A DNA stretch of 64,000 bases, taken from assembly GCF_035194505.1 (NCBI RefSeq), contig NZ_CP136573.1, positions 2,529,001 through 2,593,000 of the forward strand. The letters are read 5' to 3'. Position numbers and translations under genes: made by a program. The DNA is from Erythrobacter sp. Lineage in GTDB: Bacteria; Pseudomonadota; Alphaproteobacteria; Sphingomonadales; Sphingomonadaceae. Shown piece by piece: positions 8,907 to 16,707 of this stretch (within the stretch, counting starts at the first letter, position 1; each line of letters opens with the position of its first letter). The notes beneath the pieces were generated by a model. That model was given only the letters and a program-made list of their open reading frames with translations, had not been told where the DNA came from and did not search any database.

Positions 8907-10165
8907 GCCGGGGTCTCCATGTTCAAAGGCTTGGTGTCGAATGGCTTCCCGGAGGAAAACAGCGCCCGGATGGCGCGCGGGATAGCTACGGGCGGCTTGC
9001 CGGTAAGGATGCGCAGGCGATCGGGCCAGGTGGAGCGGCCCGCGTAGAAGCGCTCCACCAGCTGGCCCTTCAAGGCGTAGAAATGCTCGAACACCACCAC
9101 CCGCTTGCCCGGTTCGGCAGCCTCGAACAGCATCCGGCTGAGCATCCGGTAATAGGCCGTGGCGCGCCAGTGCCGCTTGGCGCGGCGATTGCAGAAGGCA
9201 GCGAGTTCTGCCCCCGAACAATCGGGACGGGTGGCGATGAGGCGGGCAATCGCCAGCGCGTTTTCGGCGGCGAAGGGCAGGGTGTAGCTGGTGAGCGGGT
9301 GCGAAAAGCCCCCGCGTGCGCCCGCCAGCGCGACGCCGGGAATGGCGATTTCGCTCAGCGCCGCGCCAAAATCCCCGCCCGAGATCACGGGCAGGATCCC
9401 CGCCTCCTGATCGATCACTTCGCCCTTCCAGCCGTTGCGATGGGCATATTCGGCGACGCGGCCCTTCAGCACATCGGCGTCCATCTTGGGCTGATCGGCG
9501 TAGTAGGTGTCCTCGACGAAGACCTCTGTGGGCGAGAGCGGCAGGACATAGACGAAGCGGTAGGCCGGCTCGTTGCCATAGGGCGCGATCTGATCGACGC
9601 TGGCATCCATGATGACCGGGCGGGTCAGGCCATGGGGCTGTTCGCAGCGGAAATGCTGGCCGAGGAACACCTGCCAGCCGCCGCCCAGATGCTTTGACGA
9701 GCGGAACGGGCGGCAGTCGATCACGCGTTTGGCCGCAATCCGCGTGCCGTCAGCCAGCGTGACGCCGCCGGCATCGAGGTGGGCCGCCTTGGCCTCCAGC
9801 ATCACGCTTTCGGGCGGCAGTTCCTCCGTCAGCGCGCGGTGGAATTCGGCGCTGGCGAGCGAGCGATAGGCGGTCGGCAGGGTGCGGGCGAGGCCGGGAA
9901 AGGCGATGTCATAGCCCGCGTCCCAGCCATTGAGGGCGAAGCCCGCCATCAGCGGGCGCGCAGAGGCGGCGATATCGGTTTCGAACCAGCTCCAGCGGTG
10001 ATGCCCCCCAAGCGTGCGCCCGGCCTCGATCACGAGGAAACGGCAGCCCGGCGCATGGCGGTGCAGCGCCAGCGCGATCAGCCCGCCCGCCAGCCCGCCG
10101 CCGACGATGATGACGTCATGCGGTGCGGAACCTTGCGCGGGGTTATCTTGCGGGGAATCAGCCAT
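8903..10165 (-). CDS. crtY: Lycopene beta-cyclase
   Basis: Cyclises both ends of lycopene to give beta-carotene. About 420 aa. N-terminal FAD/NAD(P) motif DVIIVGGGLAGGLIALAL with the GGGLAG core at residues 22-27, and near the C-terminus FEHFYALKGQLVERFYAGR, typical of CrtY. First gene of the leftward operon. The ATG at 10165 was preferred over a TTG 42 bases upstream because AGGGCAG lies 8 bases before it. That site is part of a perfect palindrome (10172-10185), so folding could limit ribosome access. Confidence 0.92.
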   Translation of the reverse strand: MADSPQDNPAQGSAPHDVIIVGGGLAGGLIALALHRHAPGCRFLVIEAGRTLGGHHRWSWFETDIAASARPLMAGFALNGWDAGYDIAFPGLARTLPTAYRSLASAEFHRALTEELPPESVMLEAKAAHLDAGGVTLADGTRIAAKRVIDCRPFRSSKHLGGGWQVFLGQHFRCEQPHGLTRPVIMDASVDQIAPYGNEPAYRFVYVLPLSPTEVFVEDTYYADQPKMDADVLKGRVAEYAHRNGWKGEVIDQEAGILPVISGGDFGAALSEIAIPGVALAGARGGFSHPLTSYTLPFAAENALAIARLIATRPDCSGAELAAFCNRRAKRHWRATAYYRMLSRMLFEAAEPGKRVVVFEHFYALKGQLVERFYAGRSTWPDRLRILTGKPPVAIPRAIRALFSSGKPFDTKPLNMETPA

Positions 10166-10171
10166 CTGTTT

Positions 10172-10185
10172 CTGCCCTAGGGCAG
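10172..10185. promoter_or_regulatory. Perfect 14-bp palindrome over the crtY ribosome-binding site
   Basis: The sequence ctgccctagggcag is a perfect palindrome ending 6 bases before the crtY ATG, and it contains the likely Shine-Dalgarno bases on the crtY strand. It could be an operator for a dimeric regulator or a small RNA hairpin. No known consensus is matched. Confidence 0.4.
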
Positions 10186-10279
10186 GCGTGCAAAATGGGC
10201 AATCCAAAGGGCATGGGCAAAGGGCAGGGGCAAAGGGGAGCGGCGGAGGGCGGTGCGGCCAATCTTCGCAGGTTTGAAG

Positions 10280-10293
10280 GATGTTGCAACATC
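10280..10293. promoter_or_regulatory. Perfect 14-bp palindrome between crtY and the MipA-like gene
   Basis: The sequence gatgttgcaacatc is a perfect palindrome lying about 80 bases before the MipA-like start and 115 before crtY. It is a candidate operator in a divergent promoter region. The regulator is unknown. Confidence 0.4.
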
Positions 10294-10373
10294 ACGCGAA
10301 GCCAATAGAGGGCGCTGTCGGATGCCCCCCATCCGTCCTCTCCCGAATCCTGACCCCCCGAAAGGATTGCCCG

Positions 10374-11315
10374 ATGAAGCCTCTCTCCGCCCCCCTTGCC
10401 TCGCTCGGCCCGCTGGCTCTGCTGACGCTGGCTGTCGTCCCCGCCCACGCGAATACGAGCGAAGCGGACGCTGGCACCGATACCGAAGCCGCTGCCGAAC
10501 AGCCCGCGCCGCCGCCCGCCGCGCCGGTTTCGCTGGCCTTCACCAAGCCGGTCTATGACGAGACCTGGGCGACCATCGGCCTCGGCGCCGGGCTGGTGCC
10601 GAGCTATGCGGGTTCGGACAATTATATCGCCTTCCCCCTGCCGCTGGTGGTGGGGCGCGTCGGCGGGGTCGGCATCCGGCCCAATGGCGCCGGCATCACG
10701 CTCGACGTGCTCTCGGCCAAGCCCACGCTCGGCAAGCGCAAGACCCGTCTCGCCTTTGGCCCCACTGTCCGCTTCCGCAATGACCGCAATCTCGACGTCG
10801 GCGACAATGTGGTCGAGGCCGCGGGCAAGCTCGATGCAGCGCTCGAAGTCGGGCTCAATGCCGCGGTGTCCTTCCCCGGCGTGTTCAAGCCGCTCGATAC
10901 GCTCAGCATCGGCATCCAGGCCCGCCGCGACGTGCTGGGCGCGCATGAGGGCACGGTGATCGAGCCGCAGATCAGCTACGCCAGCCCGCTCGGCAAGGCC
11001 TTCGTGTTGCAGGTGCAGACCGGCATCGAATTCGTCGATGACAGCTTTGCTGATTACTATTTCTCGGTCACGCCCGCGCAGCGGCTGGCGAGCGGCCTGC
11101 CCACCTTCACCGCCGAGGGCGGATTGAACCGCATCGGCACGCTGGCGATCCTCAACTACGACCTCAGCGGCAATGCGCTCGACGGCGGGTGGAGCGTGTT
11201 CGGCGTCGGCGGCTATTCGCGCCTGCTGGGCGACGCGGCCGACACGCCCTACACGCAAGCACGCGGCAATGCGAACCAGTTCATCACCGGACTGGGCGTG
11301 GGCTATACGTTCTGA
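10374..11315 (+). CDS. MipA/OmpV-family outer-membrane protein
   Basis: Predicted outer-membrane beta-barrel of 313 aa. A signal peptide covers about residues 1-27 (LALLTLAVVPAHA), followed by a Pro/Ala-rich linker, then alternating strands that start at WATIGLGAGLVPSYAGSDN and end with the terminal aromatic GVGYTF expected of barrels. MipA/OmpV proteins are linked to murein-hydrolase scaffolding or small-molecule permeation; no specific role can be assigned. GAAAGGA lies 9 bases before the ATG. It is divergent from crtY, with two palindromes between them. Confidence 0.82.
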   Translation: MKPLSAPLASLGPLALLTLAVVPAHANTSEADAGTDTEAAAEQPAPPPAAPVSLAFTKPVYDETWATIGLGAGLVPSYAGSDNYIAFPLPLVVGRVGGVGIRPNGAGITLDVLSAKPTLGKRKTRLAFGPTVRFRNDRNLDVGDNVVEAAGKLDAALEVGLNAAVSFPGVFKPLDTLSIGIQARRDVLGAHEGTVIEPQISYASPLGKAFVLQVQTGIEFVDDSFADYYFSVTPAQRLASGLPTFTAEGGLNRIGTLAILNYDLSGNALDGGWSVFGVGGYSRLLGDAADTPYTQARGNANQFITGLGVGYTF

Positions 11316-11336
11316 GCGGAGCGGGGGGCGTGCCGA

Positions 11337-11957
11337 TCAACACTTTGCCAGCGTCGTCGATGTGGCGCTTTGTGCCTTGGCCACCCCCTTGGCATGTAGC
11401 GCCTTGAACTCCGCCACGGGAACGCGCGCGAAGTATTTTTTCGTCTCGTAGAACTTCGGCGGGAGCATCAAGCGGAAGTGCAGATATTCCGGCGGTGTGG
11501 CCCCGGTCAGATCGTTGAATGCGGCAGTCACTGGGCGTCCGATTCCGTCGGCGACGGGCCTGTTCATGAACATCCCTGTCCACCGCCCCGATGGCTCGCG
11601 CCGTTCGATGGTCCACTCGCTGCTGGCGATCTGGCGCTCCGGGCTGAAGATGATGACCGCACCATTGTCCACGATATAGCCCTTGAGCGAAAAGCTGCCG
11701 TCGCCGGTATCGGTGAGAGGCTGGCCCGGTACGTAATAGGTCTGGGTGAGCGCCAGCTGGAGATTGCCCTTGAGCGTGATCGTGCTGGCCGGCTGGCTCT
11801 GCCCGGGAGGTGCGGGATCGGGCATCATGCTGGCGGTCATCACCACGCGGTCCTTGGCATATTGGCACGACCAGACAGGCTTTGCCGCAGCCGCAGGCAT
11901 GGCGGTGACGGCCAAGGCGCCAATGACGGCCATGCTGGCGATTTCTTTCAACATCAT
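11337..11957 (-). CDS. Conserved-looking secreted protein, function unknown
   Basis: Protein of 206 aa with an N-terminal signal peptide ending around AMPAAAA, then a mixed strand-rich body with two cysteines (WSCQYAK and the C-terminal LAKC), which may pair. No family recognised. It converges with the MipA-like gene and is divergent from thiC; the TPP riboswitch lies in the gap on the other strand. Coding potential is supported by the clear signal peptide and by low-quality translations in the other frames. Confidence 0.65.
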   Translation of the reverse strand: MMLKEIASMAVIGALAVTAMPAAAAKPVWSCQYAKDRVVMTASMMPDPAPPGQSQPASTITLKGNLQLALTQTYYVPGQPLTDTGDGSFSLKGYIVDNGAVIIFSPERQIASSEWTIERREPSGRWTGMFMNRPVADGIGRPVTAAFNDLTGATPPEYLHFRLMLPPKFYETKKYFARVPVAEFKALHAKGVAKAQSATSTTLAKC

Positions 11958-12010
11958 TCCCCCGGTCGCGTCCCCGCTGGACTCATAACTCTGCCGGGCC
12001 TATCCAGCAA

Positions 12011-12103
12011 CCATCCCCGGGGAGCGCGCTTGCGCTGAGAGGGGCAGGTAAGCTCTGCCCGACCCGTCGAACCTGAACCGATTAGCATCGGCGGAGGGAG
12101 TGG
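12011..12103 (+). promoter_or_regulatory. TPP (thiamine pyrophosphate) riboswitch
   Basis: Contains the conserved THI-box blocks in order: ggggagc, then CTGAGAG at 12035-12041, gaccc, then AACCTGA at 12070-12076, and the closing cggagggag. The P1 stem pairs ccatcccc (12011-12018) with gggagtgg (12096-12103) with one mismatch and one wobble. It lies 55 bases before thiC, whose RBS (tggagagag, 12141-12149) is the likely target. By the known mechanism, TPP binding lowers thiC expression. Confidence 0.95.
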
Positions 12104-12157
12104 GCAGGCTCGCGCCACATGTGCCCCCCTTTCCGCCCGTTGGAGAGAGACGAGCAC

Positions 12158-14029
12158 ATGGCCGACATCAATTCCCCCGTCGAAATCGGCGTCACCACCG
12201 GGCCGATCCGTGGCAGCCGCAAGGTCCATGTCGGTGCGCGCACCGGCTCGGGCATCCGCGTCGCGATGCGCGAGATCGACCTTGAAGGCGATGAGCCTAG
12301 CGTGCGGGTCTATGACACCTCGGGCCCCTATACCGATCCCAATGCCCATATCGACATCAACGCCGGCCTGCCCCAGCTGCGCCGCGACTGGATCATGGCG
12401 CGCGGCGATGTCGAGGCCTATGACGGGCGCGAGGTGAAGCCGGAGGACAATGGCCAGCTTGGCCCCGATCGCTCGGGCGGCGTCCCGCAGTTCCCCAACA
12501 CCGTGAAGCGTCCTCTGCGCGCCAAGGCGGGCATGAATGTCAGCCAGATGCACTATGCCCGCCGCGGCATCATCACCCCGGAGATGGAATATGTCGCCGA
12601 GCGCGAGAACCTGGGGCGCGAGCTGGCGGCGGACTGGGTGCGCGACGGCGAGAGCTGGGGCGCGGAAATCCCCGAGGTGATCACGCCGGAATTCGTCCGC
12701 AGCGAAGTCGCACGCGGCCGCGCGATCATTCCCAACAACATCAACCACCCCGAAAGCGAGCCGATGGCGATCGGGCGCAACTTCCTCGTCAAGATCAACG
12801 CCAATATCGGCAACTCCGCCGTGGCGAGCGATGTGGCGAGCGAAGTCGACAAGATGGTCTGGGCGACCCGCTGGGGCGCGGACACGATCATGGACCTCAG
12901 CACCGGTCGCAACATCCATGACACCCGCGAATGGATCCTGCGCAACAGCCCCGTGCCGATCGGCACCGTGCCGATCTATCAGGCGCTCGAAAAGGTCGGC
13001 GGGATTGCCGAGGAGCTGACCTGGGAAATCTTCCGCGACACGCTGATCGAACAGGCCGAGCAGGGCGTGGACTACTTCACAATCCATGCCGGCGTGCGCC
13101 TGCCCTACATCCCGATGACCGCCAAGCGCGTCACCGGCATCGTGTCGCGCGGCGGCTCGATCATGGCCAAGTGGTGCCTTGCCCACCACAAGGAGAGCTT
13201 CCTCTACGAGCACTTCGACGAGATCACCGAGATCATGAAGGCCTACGACATCGCCTATTCGCTGGGCGATGGCCTGCGCCCGGGCAGCATCCGCGACGCC
13301 AATGACGAAGCCCAGTTCGCCGAGCTCTACACCCTGGGCGAACTCACCAAGCGCGCCTGGGAACAGGACGTGCAGGTGATGATCGAAGGCCCCGGCCACG
13401 TGCCGATGCACAAGATCAAGCAGAACATGGAAAAGCAGCTGGAGGCCTGCGGCGAGGCGCCGTTCTACACCCTCGGGCCGCTCGTCACCGATATTGCGCC
13501 GGGTTACGACCACATCACCAGCGGCATCGGTGCGGCCCAGATCGGCTGGTATGGCACGGCGATGCTCTGCTACGTCACGCCCAAGGAGCACCTCGGCCTG
13601 CCTGACCGCGACGATGTGAAGGTCGGCGTTGTCACCTACAAGCTTGCCGCCCATGCGGCAGACTTGGCCAAGGGCCACCCGGCGGCACAGGTGCGCGACG
13701 ATGCGCTTTCCAAGGCGCGCTTCGAGTTCCGCTGGCGCGACCAGTTCAACCTGAGCCTCGATCCGGAAACCGCCGAGCAGTATCACGACCAGACGCTTCC
13801 GGCCGAAGGCGCGAAGTCGGCGCATTTCTGCTCGATGTGTGGCCCGAAGTTCTGCTCGATGAAGATCACGCAGGAAGTGCGCGACTTCGCCGCCAAGCAG
13901 AACGCCGGGATCGAAACCTTCGTCGCCAGCGAAGAGGAAGCCGAAAAGGGCATGGCCGAAATGAGCGCCAAGTTCCGCGAAGTCGGCAACCAGCTCTATG
14001 TCGGCGCGGGAGACCGCGAGCACGATTGA
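12158..14029 (+). CDS. thiC: Phosphomethylpyrimidine synthase
   Basis: Radical-SAM enzyme that rearranges aminoimidazole ribotide into hydroxymethylpyrimidine phosphate for thiamine. Length is 623 aa. The C-terminal 4Fe-4S motif CSMCGPKFC uses Cys 558, 561 and 566, as in the family. The core contains QMHYARRGIITPEME and EGPGHVPMHKI. The ATG at 12158 has an RBS (GGAGAGAG) 9 bases before it. Expression is controlled by the TPP riboswitch just upstream. No other thi gene is visible next to it. Confidence 0.97.
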   Translation: MADINSPVEIGVTTGPIRGSRKVHVGARTGSGIRVAMREIDLEGDEPSVRVYDTSGPYTDPNAHIDINAGLPQLRRDWIMARGDVEAYDGREVKPEDNGQLGPDRSGGVPQFPNTVKRPLRAKAGMNVSQMHYARRGIITPEMEYVAERENLGRELAADWVRDGESWGAEIPEVITPEFVRSEVARGRAIIPNNINHPESEPMAIGRNFLVKINANIGNSAVASDVASEVDKMVWATRWGADTIMDLSTGRNIHDTREWILRNSPVPIGTVPIYQALEKVGGIAEELTWEIFRDTLIEQAEQGVDYFTIHAGVRLPYIPMTAKRVTGIVSRGGSIMAKWCLAHHKESFLYEHFDEITEIMKAYDIAYSLGDGLRPGSIRDANDEAQFAELYTLGELTKRAWEQDVQVMIEGPGHVPMHKIKQNMEKQLEACGEAPFYTLGPLVTDIAPGYDHITSGIGAAQIGWYGTAMLCYVTPKEHLGLPDRDDVKVGVVTYKLAAHAADLAKGHPAAQVRDDALSKARFEFRWRDQFNLSLDPETAEQYHDQTLPAEGAKSAHFCSMCGPKFCSMKITQEVRDFAAKQNAGIETFVASEEEAEKGMAEMSAKFREVGNQLYVGAGDREHD

Positions 14030-14082
14030 TTGCAGCCGGATGGCGGGGGCCTGCGTAGCTCGGGTCTCGTCAGGAGAATGCC

Positions 14083-14646
14083 ATGATGCGTATCGCCTCC
14101 GCCGCCGCTGTTCTTGTTGCCCTTGCTGTTCCCTCCGCCGCGCAGGAAGCACCTGCGCTCACTATCGCCGAAGCCCGCGCCTCGATGGCGGGGGCATGGG
14201 AGGGGCAGCTCAAGTATCTCGACTATTCGTCGGGCAAGTGGGAGGGCATCCCCGTGACCGTCACCGTCACGCTCGAAGGGGATCGCAACACCCTCACCCG
14301 ACGCTCCGTGTTCGATGACGGGCCGCGGGTCGGCAATGTCTTCATCACCGGAATGTCGATGCTGGGCGCGGACGGGGTGACCGAATACAACTCCGGCTTC
14401 CGCGCCGGTCGCACGCCCTGGTTCGAAGCTGCGACCCTCACGCTCGCAGCCGCCACCGATGCATCGCACTGGACCATCATCGCTGTCCGCGAAGCCGAGG
14501 ACGACAACCGCCCGGCGCGCATCCGCGAGACCACCACCCGCGACGGGGCGAGCCTCGTGACGCTCAAGGAGGTCGATTTCCTCGACGATGCGGGCGAGGA
14601 ATGGTTCAGCCGCAACCGCACCGTGCTGACGCAGGCGGGGCAATAG
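14083..14646 (+). CDS. Secreted protein of unknown function
   Basis: Protein of 187 aa with a clear signal peptide (IASAAAVLVALAVPSAAQ) and a strand-rich mature part beginning ARASMAGAWEGQLKYLDYSSG. That layout resembles secreted lipocalin-like or DUF1579-like ligand-binding folds, but I do not recognise a family. AGGAGA precedes the start. It lies 53 bp after thiC and could be read from the same transcript, though no functional link to thiamine is evident. Confidence 0.65.
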   Translation: MMRIASAAAVLVALAVPSAAQEAPALTIAEARASMAGAWEGQLKYLDYSSGKWEGIPVTVTVTLEGDRNTLTRRSVFDDGPRVGNVFITGMSMLGADGVTEYNSGFRAGRTPWFEAATLTLAAATDASHWTIIAVREAEDDNRPARIRETTTRDGASLVTLKEVDFLDDAGEEWFSRNRTVLTQAGQ

Positions 14647-14743
14647 CTCGCGCGCCGCTTGCGCCAGATCAATTCGCGCAGGTCCCCTTCCGCTAGGATG
14701 GTTCCCAACCGGTGCCCCATCGGCACGGCGCAGGAGGGATACC

Positions 14744-15016
14744 ATGCGACCTATCAACACGATCAAGACCGGGCTTTCGACCGGTGCCATGCTCGGCCTG
14801 CTGCATTTCATGTGGGCGGTGCTGGTACTGGCGGGCTGGGGGCAGCCGGTGCTCGATTTCGTGCTGCGGCTCCACATGATCCATATGACGATGACGGTCG
14901 GCCCGTTTGATCTGGTGGTCGCGGCGGGCCTCGTTGCGCTCACCGCCAGCCTCGGCTTTGCCTTCGGCACGATCTTCGCGGGGCTGTGGAACCTGCTCGC
15001 AGCCCGCGCGGCCTGA
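14744..15016 (+). CDS. Small integral membrane protein (90 aa)
   Basis: Two strongly hydrophobic helices are visible: around residues 16-34 (MLGLLHFMWAVLVLAGWG) and 55-85 (LVVAAGLVALTASLGFAFG...). Between them lies a His/Met-rich stretch, LRLHMIHMTMTVG. An excellent RBS, CAGGAGGG, lies 6 bases before the ATG. Function unknown; the His/Met cluster could be a metal site, but that is a guess. Confidence 0.65.
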   Translation: MRPINTIKTGLSTGAMLGLLHFMWAVLVLAGWGQPVLDFVLRLHMIHMTMTVGPFDLVVAAGLVALTASLGFAFGTIFAGLWNLLAARAA

Positions 15017-15124
15017 TTATGCGCCATCCCCGGGCACGGACGCCGCTGCATTGACCCTGCGGGCAAAAGGGCAGACACCTGCAGCGGGCCGGAATGCATG
15101 GTGGCCCCTCGGGGGATCCACATA

Positions 15125-15520
15125 ATGACCGTATACCGCCTGCTGCAAATCCTGCTTGTCGCCTTCGGGGTGGTGTTCTGCCTCGTCGGGCCGCTGGCGA
15201 TGGTCTGGCCGAGCGGCTGGGCATGGCACGAGGGGCCGCCGGCGGCCTCGCAATATTTCATGATGATCGTGGGCGTCTATGCGACGCTCGGCGTGTTCAT
15301 GATCCTCGCCGCTCGCGATCCGCTGCGGCATGCCTCGCTGATCTGGTTCGTCGCCGTGTCGAGCGCGGTGCACGCGGCCATCATGGCGGTGCAATCGCTG
15401 GAAGCGCCGATGCACCACGGGCACCTGCTGGGCGATGTCCCGGCGCTGCTGCTGGTCACGATCGCCTTTGCCGTGCTGCTGCCGATGGCGCAGCGCGGTG
15501 AAGCCGTGCCAACACCCTAG
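15125..15520 (+). CDS. Small four-helix membrane protein
   Basis: Protein of 131 aa with four hydrophobic segments, at about residues 4-28, 44-64, 70-92 and 100-121. A DPLRHASLIWF motif joins helices 2 and 3, and EAPMHHGHLLGD precedes helix 4. It resembles small DUF-type membrane proteins common in Proteobacteria, but I cannot name the family with confidence. An in-frame ATG lies 27 bases upstream; the chosen start has a better hydrophobic N-terminus. Function unknown. Confidence 0.65.
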   Translation: MTVYRLLQILLVAFGVVFCLVGPLAMVWPSGWAWHEGPPAASQYFMMIVGVYATLGVFMILAARDPLRHASLIWFVAVSSAVHAAIMAVQSLEAPMHHGHLLGDVPALLLVTIAFAVLLPMAQRGEAVPTP

Positions 15521-15535
15521 CCGGCACCCGCCACC

Positions 15536-15670
15536 TCAGCTGTTGCGCATGTTCTCCAGCCCCTTGATCCCGCCGGGCTTGAGGCTCGGCTGGCTGGCGT
15601 TCGTCTTGGGGCCGGCGTCCTTCTTGGGTTTGCGCGCTTCCCGGCTCTTCCGCTGTTGGCCCTTGGCCAT
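15536..15670 (-). CDS. Small basic MAKGQQR-type protein (44 aa)
   Basis: A 44-residue Lys/Arg-rich protein starting MAKGQQRKSREARKPKK and ending GLENMRNS. I recall small proteins with a MAKGQQR N-terminus as common in sphingomonads, where they are unnamed. The sequence suggests nucleic-acid or ribosome binding, but this is inference. The longer in-frame reading upstream (29 more residues) lacks this character and runs into AT-rich promoter-like DNA, so the internal ATG is preferred. Confidence 0.6.
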   Translation of the reverse strand: MAKGQQRKSREARKPKKDAGPKTNASQPSLKPGGIKGLENMRNS

Positions 15671-15724
15671 GAGATGTTCCTTGCAGGCGATATGCCCGAG
15701 GGTTGCGGTGCGCCCCTCCTGACA

Positions 15725-15870
15725 ACAAGTCAATCGCCATGAACAAATAAAGATCAATTAAAATATTTAGTCTTGTAATTATTCGCGGCGACACCATATC
15801 AATAAGGCTACCAGTCAAACATGATTTAAAGACTGCCAAATAATAACGGCAGATCACTTTTATGTGACTC
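15725..15870. promoter_or_regulatory. AT-rich promoter island
   Basis: About 145 bases much richer in A and T than anything nearby, with runs such as aattaaaatattta and a ctgcc-N10-ggcag hairpin near 15833-15857. It separates the leftward MAKGQQR gene from the rightward cold-shock-like gene and probably holds both promoters. Such islands in GC-rich chromosomes are typical targets of nucleoid proteins. Confidence 0.45.
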
Positions 15871-15932
15871 TTGGCCCCGTGCGCAAGTTGTCACATTCGG
15901 CTTCCCGTGCGGACACGAAAGGAAGCATCATC

Positions 15933-16175
15933 ATGACCCAGTATGGCAAGATCAAGTCCTACGACACCGGCAAGGGCTCCGGGACGATCACACCGGACAA
16001 GGGCGGCGACGTGCTCTCGTTCAACAAGTCCGACCTGCAACAGCAGGCGCAGGAACCGCGCGCCAATCAGCGTTACGGCTATGACACGCGCCAGATCGAT
16101 GGGGGCAAGGTCCATGCGATCAACCTCCAGATGGAACAGGGCGAAAGCGACAATTCTGCCAAGCAGCAGAGCTGA
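15933..16175 (+). CDS. Divergent cold-shock-domain-like small protein
   Basis: An 80-aa protein beginning MTQYGKIKSYDTGKGSGTI, which follows the cold-shock pattern (G-x-I-K-x-[FY]-D-x-x-K-G-x-G-x-I). The aromatic RNP1 residues of KGFGFI are replaced (KGSGTI), and the RNP2-like strand reads DVLSF instead of VFVH. It may have lost or changed single-strand nucleic-acid binding. The C-terminus is polar (EQGESDNSAKQQS). The ATG has GGA-rich bases 6-10 upstream. A strong terminator follows the gene. Confidence 0.65.
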   Translation: MTQYGKIKSYDTGKGSGTITPDKGGDVLSFNKSDLQQQAQEPRANQRYGYDTRQIDGGKVHAINLQMEQGESDNSAKQQS

Positions 16176-16200
16176 CGCGGCGGGCTTCGGCCCGCACTCG

Positions 16201-16238
16201 GGGGCTTCCGGAGCAATCCGGGAGCCCCTGCCTTTTCC
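16201..16238 (+). terminator. Intrinsic terminator with 12-bp stem and GCAA loop
   Basis: ggggcttccgga (16201-16212) pairs completely (one G-U) with tccgggagcccc (16217-16228) across a gcaa tetraloop, followed by tgccttttcc. A second smaller hairpin (gcgggc-ttc-ggcccgc) precedes it. It ends the cold-shock-like gene transcript. Confidence 0.8.
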
Positions 16239-16260
16239 TCCGGCAAGAAAGGTCCGCCCG

Positions 16261-16467
16261 ATGGACATGAACCAACTGCTCCACGCCCACCAGATCGCCC
16301 TGATCGGCAAGGCCCGCACCACCCTCAAAGCCCCCCGCGCCGCCTATGGCGACACCATCGCCCTGCTCGCAGGCCGCATCCAGGCGCTGCGCGAAGATGG
16401 CGGCGTGGATGTCGGCGCCGGACGGTTCGTGACAGGCGAGCCGGTTGCGGAATATGTCGCGCGCTGA
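16261..16467 (+). CDS. Small protein of unknown function (68 aa)
   Basis: Starts MDMNQLLHAHQIALIGKA, continues with an amphipathic helix and ends EPVAEYVAR. It is probably a two- or three-helix cytosolic protein. AAGAAAGG lies 11 bases before the ATG. It sits right after the terminator of the cold-shock-like gene, so it has its own promoter or is read through. No family recognised. Confidence 0.55.
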   Translation: MDMNQLLHAHQIALIGKARTTLKAPRAAYGDTIALLAGRIQALREDGGVDVGAGRFVTGEPVAEYVAR

Positions 16468-16707
16468 GCACGCGGATCGCGGCTGGCGGCGCGGAGGCCC
16501 GGCTTCCGCCCGCACCGGAGCGGGGCTTTACGCACAGGTCCAGATGAATGGGCGCAGACATATTCTTGTCCTTGAAATCTTGAGAGAAAGCGTTTGCCAC
16601 TCATTGGTGCGCAATGTAGCCTTTCATCTCCAAGCCAATTGCGTGGGCGCAATATTCTGCGGTGAACGCGGATTTTCATGAGGGCTTGGCAGGGTGGGGG
16701 CTCTGTT

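Noticed and set aside
11954..14152. Very long leftward reading frame opposite thiC
   Set aside because: It is a low-complexity His/Asp/Arg-rich reading of the antisense strand of thiC, with no family features; thiC explains the sequence fully.
15098..15124. Longer N-terminus for the four-helix membrane protein
   Set aside because: Adds nine residues (MVAPRGIHI) before a typical hydrophobic start; the internal ATG fits better, though not decisive.
16445..16681. 78-aa frame overlapping the end of the 68-aa gene
   Set aside because: Overlaps the better supported small gene out of frame, lacks an RBS and has no coherent hydrophobic or motif pattern.
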